Origin: Takakia lepidozioides
Lineage: Eukaryota; Streptophyta; Takakiopsida; Takakiales; Takakiaceae
Direction: 5' to 3'
Assembly (NCBI GenBank): GCA_030704615.1
Contig: CM060732.1
Coordinates: forward strand, 32,159,053-32,223,052
DNA length: 64,000 nucleotides
Shown here: positions 57,501 to 64,000 of the stretch, piece after piece
Numbering within the stretch: the stretch's first letter is position 1
Layout: every line of letters begins with the position of its first letter
Translations under genes and position numbers: made by a program
Notes under the pieces: generated by a model
Told to the model about the DNA's origin: nothing
The model's input: only the letters and a program-made list of their open reading frames with translations
Databases searched by the model: none

Positions 57501-58560
57501 ATCTTTACCCAACCTTTTCCTTTTTGCTTTAGGGCAGTTTGCTCTGAGGTGATCAGATAACCCACAGTAATAACAAGATGAGTGAGCTGTGTCTTCAGAG
57601 ACCTTGACCGAAAAGTAATTTCCTTGATCGTCCATTGGCAGCTTGATAAAATTCTGGTAGGATCTTATCCGCTGGCATCATCACTACAATCTTAGGAAAA
57701 CCATTGTCATTTGGCCTTGAAGCGATAGTGGCCTTCCTCCATGCTGGGTCTCCCCTCAATGAAGCTGTGTTCATGTTTGGATCAAAAACTGCCAGACACC
57801 CCAAAAATGCTCCAAAGAAGTTTCCTATCGTTGGTAGGCAAGATAAGTATTGATCCGGGATGTAAGGTAGAGATATAGTACGCGGGCTCCAGATCTTACC
57901 ATTTATGTTACCCATGCTTTTAGACCATCGAAATATGTTGACATTGAAACCATGCAGATTAGGATTAAATGCCAACACTTTCTCCACCGCTTCTTTAGAG
58001 TCCAAGAGAACTGAGAAGAAGCCGCGTCCTCCGGGCTGGCAAAAATGATGCAACAGGTCTCCAGATCCCCCTAAGTGCCTTAAGGTCCATTATCGAGCAT
58101 GAGATCTGCTCACTTTCTTGCCCGGGAAGTGCAGTAGGATTCCATTGTTTTCATAATGTTCGACGTTGAATTTGATCTGATTCAGCTTGACTGCCACAAT
58201 GGGCTGCTCTTTGGCAAGCAAGTCTCTCAGGGTAGCTGTAGCATTTAGAGGACCATCCAGGAGCTCAGTATCTCTGGCCGTCTGTGGAGAAACGCTTGGG
58301 TTGGAACCTTCTTCGTTGCTGTCGCAGGGTGGCGCTGACTTCGATGTCGCGTGACGCCAACTCGAAATTGGAGGATGGTGGGCCTGGGGGAGCCCAGGAG
58401 GGATGAGGCCCAATGACTGGGACTGGTGAGCCATGAAGTACCCTGTGCCTGTAGAGGGGTGAAATTTCCTCGGGTCAACGTAAGAGGAGCGACCTGGCCT
58501 TGCTAGAGCGGATTTGAAGGAATTGTTGAGTTGGGGAGCCATAGATGATATGTGGACTGC
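54557..58560 (-). mobile_element. LINE, 5' part (ORF1 and reverse transcriptase)
   Basis: ORF1 starts at 58542 (MAPQLNNSFKSALAR) and continues in shifted frames through 58053-57595 to a CCHC zinc knuckle, CYYCGLSDHLRANCP, at about 57.55 kb. The 57635-55608 frame then runs through a long low-complexity region into the RT linker (AGINWSTKGEKLSKYFF) without a visible apurinic endonuclease domain. RT follows: NNKAPGIDGMPVEFFK, NYRPITLLNVAYKIIAK, LLDFEKAFDRVD, a TAG stop at about 55113-55115, SVRQGCPLAPFLFLFVADAL, and an active site that reads FVDYTFL where FADDTFL is expected. It ends GHTFGINLTEDQRMQ at the LTR insertion. The missing endonuclease, the stop, the lost catalytic Asp and the frameshifts mean that it is dead. 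Confidence 0.85.
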
Positions 58561-59334
58561 AGGACTTCGGAAAGACAGGGCGGGGAGGGAGCGAGAACTG
58601 ATGGGGAACTTGAAGCGGCAGTAAGGAGAAAGAGCTACGAGGGCGGGCAGTAGAGCTAGATTAGGAAGCTTGGAAAGGAGCGATGGCTGTTAGCGAGAGC
58701 CTCGGAGCTGATCAGCTGAGGAGCAGTGAAAGCATTGAGTTGGGCAACACGGGGGAGAATTTAGTGATCGTGACGGCTGCATGGTGACTGCCTCCAGGGG
58801 TTGGCGGAGCTCTTAATTTGGTGGCAGGAGTCTGAAGGTGATTGGATGTGGATAGATTGCCGAGGATATTTGGGGGATGTATCAGAGTGAAGGCGGCTGA
58901 GCATTAAGGGGGGTTATGGAGAACCCTGCAATGCTGGCTATCTTGTCTGTTTGAAGGATGAAATGGTTAAAGTTCGTCGGGTAAGCAGCTGAAGCGAGGT
59001 TTGCAATCTTAACATTGCGAGGGGTGATGGATCATGATAGATCTTTTCGATAACTGGGGTACATGGGAGAGCCTGAAGGGTACCGATGATGATGAGAGAA
59101 TGATTGGATGGCGCTGTAGGACTTAGGTTTGCAAGTTGAGCGAGAAGCTTGGAAGGCGTCGCAGGAAGGTGGTTGCGGCGCTCTCCCTCACTCCGCGAGA
59201 TGCGGAGCTCCATCGTTTCTCCCTACTCACTTGTAATTTCATATTTGTGATTCGCGGAGTAATAGAAGTCACAATAAGCAGTCAGAATGCGACACGCAAC
59301 CCGAACACACGGGCCGCCTGGGACTGACTCCGGT
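58561..59334. other. Probable LINE 5' untranslated region and flank
   Basis: No coding sequence can be supported. The G/C-rich part to about 59200 is compositionally continuous with the LINE ORF1 and is probably its 5' leader. The left edge of the LINE proper was not found. Confidence 0.3.
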
Positions 59335-59868
59335 TATTCTATAGTCAATACCCGGCGGTTATTGAGTAATCCGGTTATTGGATTTATTTATTTACAAGTG
59401 TTTTATTTTGTACTAATTTATTTTCAAAAATAAAATCTATAAGTTTTTAAGGTAGCACCCTTTGCATTTCATTAAGCCAAACATGATTTCCATGCTAATG
59501 CTTTTCAATGCTACTACATTTTGCATTAATGGACAGCTCATAATGACAACAGGTACTAATCCGGCTGTTACGATGAGAGTATAATCTGGCTTTTATGAGA
59601 GGATACGTGTTGACCAATTTAAGAGGTGTGGCCCACAAAGGTTTGCCGTATTGATAACCGGTTCCCGAAATTTTATCTCATATTGGGTCTCTATCCGGTT
59701 ATCTAGGAACTTCTAACCTCCAATTATCAATAGGAGCCGGATCTTATAATTTACATAACCGCCGGTTATGTATATCATTTTTTTTGAAAAAAAATCCAGT
59801 TTTGGTTATCAATATTTTGATAACCGGGTTTTGATACCTTGATTACTCAATACCCGCCCAACACTAGA
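59335..59868. mobile_element. AT-rich non-autonomous element with hAT-like end
   Basis: Many CCGGTTAT/ATAACCGG words, no coding capacity, and an end motif CCGCCCAACACTA at 59856-59868, reverse complement of TAGTGTTGGGCGG. The left edge (about 59335) has the related words CAATACCCGG and TTATTGAGTAATCCGG, matching ATTACTCAATACCCGCC at the right end in reverse complement. It may be a small hAT-type MITE by itself, or the right end of a larger one starting at 13765. Confidence 0.4.
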
Positions 59869-59889
59869 ATGAACCCCCTTGCATATACA

Positions 59890-60020
59890 GGATGAAGCAC
59901 ACAAGAGACACCATCCCTGGACCAACCGGCTAGGAAACCATGCCACAGAGGACAAGGTAGCAGGATTTGAGCCCCAAACCACTAGGGCAAGTATCCAACT
60001 GAGCTACCAGCTACAGTCCA
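59890..60020 (-). mobile_element. tRNA-derived SINE-like segment
   Basis: On the minus strand TAGCTCAGTTGG (a perfect A box) is followed 33 bp later by GGCTCAAATCC (a B box with one or two changes). The spacing is shorter than in normal tRNAs and no acceptor stem pairs, so it is a SINE head or a tRNA relic rather than a tRNA gene. From 60020 to 60520 only AT-rich sequence without features is seen. Confidence 0.45.
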
Positions 60021-60522
60021 TTTTGTGGAATTCGGTAAATTGTATCTATTATATTCAGTACCCGTGAGAAAAAATCTGATTTTTTTTTAATTTTTTAATT
60101 TTTTTTCCCTCAAGAATTTCTCAATGTGCCAGAGAAAAAAAATCGTCCGAAAACTGCACGTGAGAAGGCACCAAATAAGGGCACAAAATAGGAGCAGTGT
60201 CACATACAAATAATCCCAGGCTCACCTTGTTACCATAGCAAGGCCGGTATCAACTCAACTCACAATGAACCAAGCCTTGCTGGTAAGAGCGTGTTGCCAA
60301 GTTCCAAGTCTTAGATGAATATTCACCTTTTGCAATATGCAAGAAAAAAATGAGGAAGAATGTGCAAATATCATACACTTACTCAAGCTCCCAGGAATCT
60401 AGCAGTAGCCTACATTTACATGCAGAGCTCTCACGCGCCTCAAGCTGGTTTCAATTCAGTGCGTGGGGAGGCTGACTTGTATGACACACGGGTGAAGGTG
60501 GGGAGGACAATAGCCACGGAGT

Positions 60523-60957
60523 TCAGTCACAGAAATTGTTGGATAGGAAGCTCTTCAGCCGAGGGTACTTGGTGATGACAGCACGTTGCTCGGCGTGGCT
60601 GTGCCTTAGGCTAGGGAATTGGTCAATAGCCAACTTGCAATTATCAATGCTTTCTCTTAATGCCCACAACGTGTCGTAGTGCGCCATCAAATTTCTGGCC
60701 AATATGCACCTTCTTGATAGTCTCTTGTAGGCGCTGACATCGGTACCCATCTCCATGGCGTGACAACCAACCAGGACCAGATGAGCAACAGCCAAGTTGT
60801 ACAGCTGCCTACCGTCGCCGTCCACCGTCGACTTCTTGTTCACGCTCCACTTGAGGATCTCACCTGCACAAACTATCACCCCCCGCTTTGCCATCGTCTC
60901 GAGAAGTGCCCTTGCACAGGCAAGGCGTTGACCTTGCCACAGTACTTGCGACTCCAA
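60523..60957 (-). CDS. Hypothetical helical protein, probably partial
   Basis: An open minus-strand frame of 144 codons ending KYPRLKSFLSNNFCD. It is rich in Leu/Ala/Arg with regular helix spacing (LYNLAVAHLVLVGCHAMEMG, YDTLWALRESIDNCKLAIDQ), which looks like the helical end of a larger protein. No family is recognised. An upstream exon would lie above 60957, where repeats begin, so the gene may be truncated. Confidence 0.4.
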   Translation of the reverse strand: MESQVLWQGQRLACARALLETMAKRGVIVCAGEILKWSVNKKSTVDGDGRQLYNLAVAHLVLVGCHAMEMGTDVSAYKRLSRRCILARNLMAHYDTLWALRESIDNCKLAIDQFPSLRHSHAEQRAVITKYPRLKSFLSNNFCD

Positions 60958-61109
60958 CTATGAGAGGCACGACTCAAACTATGAGAGGCACGACTCAATC
61001 GTGGCAGCAATCGGGCTTAATGGTGGTAAATTGTGAGGATCCATCTCTCTTGATGCACTCGTGCCTGGTGTTTAAGAAATATATGGTTGCATGATCTGTT
61101 CTAGCCTTG

Positions 61110-61600
61110 CCCAAGCTTGTTTCGAATCCCAAGCCCTCCAACACTGCACCCCACTCCCAAAGACCTCGGATCACGAGCATTTTCCTCTCCTGCGTCGACG
61201 TTCGCTATGTCTTCTCCTCTCTCTCTCTCTCAGGACGCTCCTTCCACCACGTCCAGAATCCCTCCTCCAAATCCAGATGATGCCTTCCGCTGCTCTGTCC
61301 TCCAACACTGCACCCCACTCCCGAAGACCTCGGATCACTAGCCTTTTCCACTCTCGCATCGACTTTCGCTATGTCTTCTCCTCTCTCTCTCACGACGCTC
61401 CTTCCACCATCCCTTCTCCAAATCCAGATGATGCCTTCCGCTGCTCTGTCCTCCCACACTGCACCCCACTCCCGAAGACCTCTATCTCATGACGCTCCTT
61501 CCACCATCCCTCCTCCAAATCCAGATGATGTCTTCCGCTGCTCTGTCCTCCCACACTGCACCCCACTCCCGAAGACCTCGGATCACTAGCCTTGTCCATG
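61110..61600. repeat. Minisatellite of about 95-180 bp units
   Basis: The words ACGCTCCTTCCACCA, AAATCCAGATGATG, GCTGCTCTGTCCTCC and CACTGCACCCCACTCCC recur in that order starting near 61228, 61400 and 61492, with a partial unit at about 61125. Long variants include TCGACTTTCGCTATG and a CT run. The frames are open on both strands because of the repeat and are not genes. Confidence 0.8.
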
Positions 61601-61689
61601 TTTTCATCAAACTGATCTTATTTTTCAAACAGGTCGCGTCATTTTCCATTCACAATGTAACTTCCGTAGATGACCTCAATTGAAAGTGA

Positions 61690-62140
61690 TGTCTAAATGA
61701 AAAACACGGGCTCCTCTACGTACATGCTCCAACAAATGGTGGATAGATAAAATTAATTCTCTCTATGCTATAATTTTTTATCCATGCTCAGATGTACATA
61801 GTCAATTAGAGTATCAACTAAAATTTAAATACCAACATGCAAAAGTCTTGGTTTTTGCGCTTCACAACAAGAAGTAGAAAGAGAGACTTGAAACCAATTT
61901 GGCTACCAAGTACATATGAGAAAAGACTCCAGTTAGAGCTGACGTAACTAAGAGCCACTTATTATTGCGCCTGTCAAGAGTGGGTTCTATAAATATTTTT
62001 ATAAATAAAAATTAACAAACAAATTTAAATAATTTAAACATAGAGACTACATAGATGTACATATATCTACTATATATCCTATAGTTTGTTGATGTGTATT
62101 TATAATGTACTAATAGACCAAGCAAGCCTACTCCAAGCGT
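61690..62140. other. AT-rich sequence, no feature seen
   Basis: No open frame of interest and no repeat structure was recognised in this stretch. It lies between the minisatellite and the RHS-like repeats. Confidence 0.4.
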
Positions 62141-62149
62141 TTTGGAAAG

Positions 62150-63025
62150 ATTTGCGCAAGACTATCTTGTTAGGAGACAATGTGCTACAGCAATAGCTTC
62201 ATTGGAATTCCCAATCTTGGAAATAGTTTCTTCGTGCAAGAGTGCTACCATGGATTGGTGCAAAAGATGGAAGATCATTTTCAGAATGGTAGCTCCAACA
62301 TGATTATCGCAGGAACCAGGTGAACAACTCGTCACAATGAACCCAAAAATGTTTACTCTCGCTCCCATTGCATGTCTATATTTTTTCAGATTAATTTCTC
62401 AATTATGCCTAAATGCAACGCATCAATTGAAGAACCATCCTATGGTATTGTAAGAGAACTTTGCTTGCTTGGGGTGTAGGGAATGGGAAGAGTATGTTGG
62501 ATTACTATTTACTCTACCTATGGGCACATAAAGGCCGAAACGTTGTGTTGGTGACGACCTGGTCACACAAACCAATGCTCTTCAACAATAACCACGTTTT
62601 TCAACTCAATGACGAGTCAGTGGAAGATGAGTTCAAGAACAAAAATTCTAGGTTCTTGGCTGTGGATGCGTACACAAAAAGATAAAGATCTCATATTGAT
62701 TGTATTGTTGCTTGGTTGCAAGTTTTTAGTTGATGCGGTAAATCCAATGAAATATGGGTTATCCATGGTAAAGATGATGTTTGTGACCTTACCCAAAAAA
62801 GATATCTATTGGGTGAGTTTTTGTGACATTGATTATGGAATAAATAAACGATGTTGTGAATTCTTTATTTGCATTCTATACTATTACATGTATCTGAATA
62901 AAGATTTTGTATTGTGCTGCAGGAAGTTTTCAAGCGCAATGAAGGCTATGAAATCATGTATATGGACATGTGGAGCCTTGCGGAGCTAGAAAGTTGTCGA
63001 GCAACCATATACAAGGAGATTCAGC
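62150..63025 (+). pseudogene. RHS/Crinkler-like P-loop ATPase remnant, copy 1
   Basis: The frame at 62461-62685 contains GVGNGKSMLDYYLLYLWAHK, followed by NVVLVTTWSHK and SRFLAVDAYT. The pattern 'G-x-x-GIGKS...YYLLyrL....VVL' is that of the NTPase shared by trypanosome retrotransposon-hot-spot proteins and Crinkler-RHS proteins of many eukaryotes. Later exon-like words MYMDMWSLAELESCRATIYK (about 62960) fit the 'W-x-x-x-EL' element of that family. The Walker A Ile is Asn here, and the upstream frame is shifted, so it is a remnant. Function in the host is unknown. Confidence 0.45.
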
Positions 63026-63029
63026 TTGT

Positions 63030-63920
63030 CATGAGACAATGCCCTACGGCTTGGTATTGACAATAACTTTCTTGGAATCCCCAATCTTAGAAACAGTCTC
63101 TTTGTGCGAGAGTGCTACCATGGATTGGTGCAAAAGGTGGAAGATCATTTTCAGAATGGTGGCTCCAGCATGATTATCACGGGGAACCCAATGAACAACT
63201 CGTCATAGTGAACCCAAAAATGTTTATTATTGCTTCCATTACCACATAATAACAGCAAACAAATTTAGTGGTATCTTTTTTTCAGATTAATTTCCCAAAT
63301 CTACCTTAGCAACGTGCCAATTGAAGAACCACCGTATGGTATTGTAAGAGAACTTTTCTTGCTTGGGATGTAGGGATTGGGAAGAGTATGTTGGGTTATT
63401 ATTTGCTCTATCTATGGACAATTGAAGGCAGAGACGTTGTGCTAGTGATGCCCTGGTAACACAAACCAATGTTATTCAACAAATAACGATGTTTTCCAAC
63501 TCAATGACGAGTCAGTACGTAGAAGAGGAGCTCATGAAGAACGAAAATTCTAGGTTTTTGGCTATGGATGCATGATGTTGTTGTACCATATCCAAGATAG
63601 AGATCTCACATTGATTGTAATGTTGCTTGGTTGCAACATTAAAATCAATGAAGTATGGGTCATGCATGACAAAAAGATGGTGCTTGAAATATATTGGATG
63701 AGTTTTTGTAACATGGATTATGGAATAAATATTGTTGTGAACTCTTTATTTGCATTCTAAACTATTGCACATGTCTGAATAAAGCTTTTGTATTGTGGTG
63801 CAGGATTCAGTTCTCAAACGCAATTAAAGCTATGAAATCATGTACATGGACAAGTGGAGCCTTGCGGAGCTAGAAAGTTGTCGAACAACCATATACAAGG
63901 AGATTTTGCATCTGAGATGA
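63030..63920 (+). pseudogene. RHS/Crinkler-like P-loop ATPase remnant, copy 2
   Basis: A diverged tandem copy about 885 bp to the right: CATGGATTGGTGCAAAAG (63118), then GIGKSMLGYYLLYLW (about 63378-63420) with an intact Walker A, a TAA soon after (ALVMPW-stop), and MYMDKWSLAELESCRTTIYK (about 63840). Stops and frameshifts break it. The copies share introns and spacers as well as coding words, so the duplication was at DNA level. The window ends inside or just after this copy. Confidence 0.45.
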
Positions 63921-64000
63921 TAAAACGCTATGATAGGTGGGACAAATCCAAGGAAATGGTCATTTGTGATTCTTGGGAAACAGTTGAAATCTTGCTTTAC

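Noticed and set aside
59890-60020. Genuine tRNA gene
   Set aside because: A and B boxes are present but the spacing is short and no acceptor stem pairs.

Overview
The window looks like nuclear DNA of a green plant lineage, most likely a streptophyte (charophyte) alga; this is inference. The reasons are a six-exon gene for an STR9-type chloroplast rhodanese, an XS/XH-domain gene of the FDM/IDN2 family that acts in RNA-directed DNA methylation, GT-AG introns, plant-type LINE and Ty3/gypsy elements, and a gypsy element that carries a cytosine methyltransferase, a combination known from charophytes. Only two genes look like healthy host genes: the rhodanese (4090-7200, +) and the XS/XH gene (8869-12612, -). 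A Hint-domain (hedgehog-type autoprocessing) gene fragment with an in-frame stop opens the window. The last 2 kb holds two diverged tandem copies of an RHS/Crinkler-like P-loop sequence.

From 14.4 to 58.6 kb the window is a nest of four transposons. (1) A LINE on the minus strand is split into a 5' part (54557-58560) and a 3' part (14460-16355); its translation resumes across the gap. (2) Inside it is a minus-strand Ty3/gypsy element encoding gag, protease, a DNMT3-like C5-cytosine methyltransferase, reverse transcriptase, RNase H and an integrase that ends in a PHD finger. (3) The methyltransferase is cut in two by a 25.5-kb insertion (21347-46802) flanked by a 9-11 bp target duplication (21336-21346 and 46803-46813). 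The insertion is a giant MULE-type DNA transposon with a SWIM-finger transposase (minus strand, left) and a divergent accessory gene (plus strand, starting at 26335). (4) The first intron of that accessory gene is occupied by a second, inverted relative of about 14 kb (about 26.8-41.07 kb) with the same layout: accessory gene on minus (27.06-33.4 kb) and decayed transposase on plus (36.6-40.25 kb).

The accessory gene is the most novel item. Both copies encode a long multi-exon protein with a disordered basic or acidic N-terminus, a ParB/sulfiredoxin-like segment (VWDGNHR in the better copy), a helical middle, and a circularly permuted class I methyltransferase-like domain in which a motif IV-like LLDIPDG comes before a motif I-like ILDLTCGTG. 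The inner element keeps an open accessory gene but has a broken transposase. The outer element keeps an open transposase catalytic core but has a broken accessory gene. The elements are full of arrays built on palindromes centred on GGCGCC, including a roughly 2-kb giant inverted repeat centred near 34.54 kb.

The window therefore stacks several DNA- or chromatin-modifying functions: a host RNA-directed methylation factor, a retrotransposon with both a methyltransferase and a PHD reader, and a DNA transposon family with its own putative methyltransferase. All annotation is by reading motifs; exon limits are approximate unless splice phases are stated.
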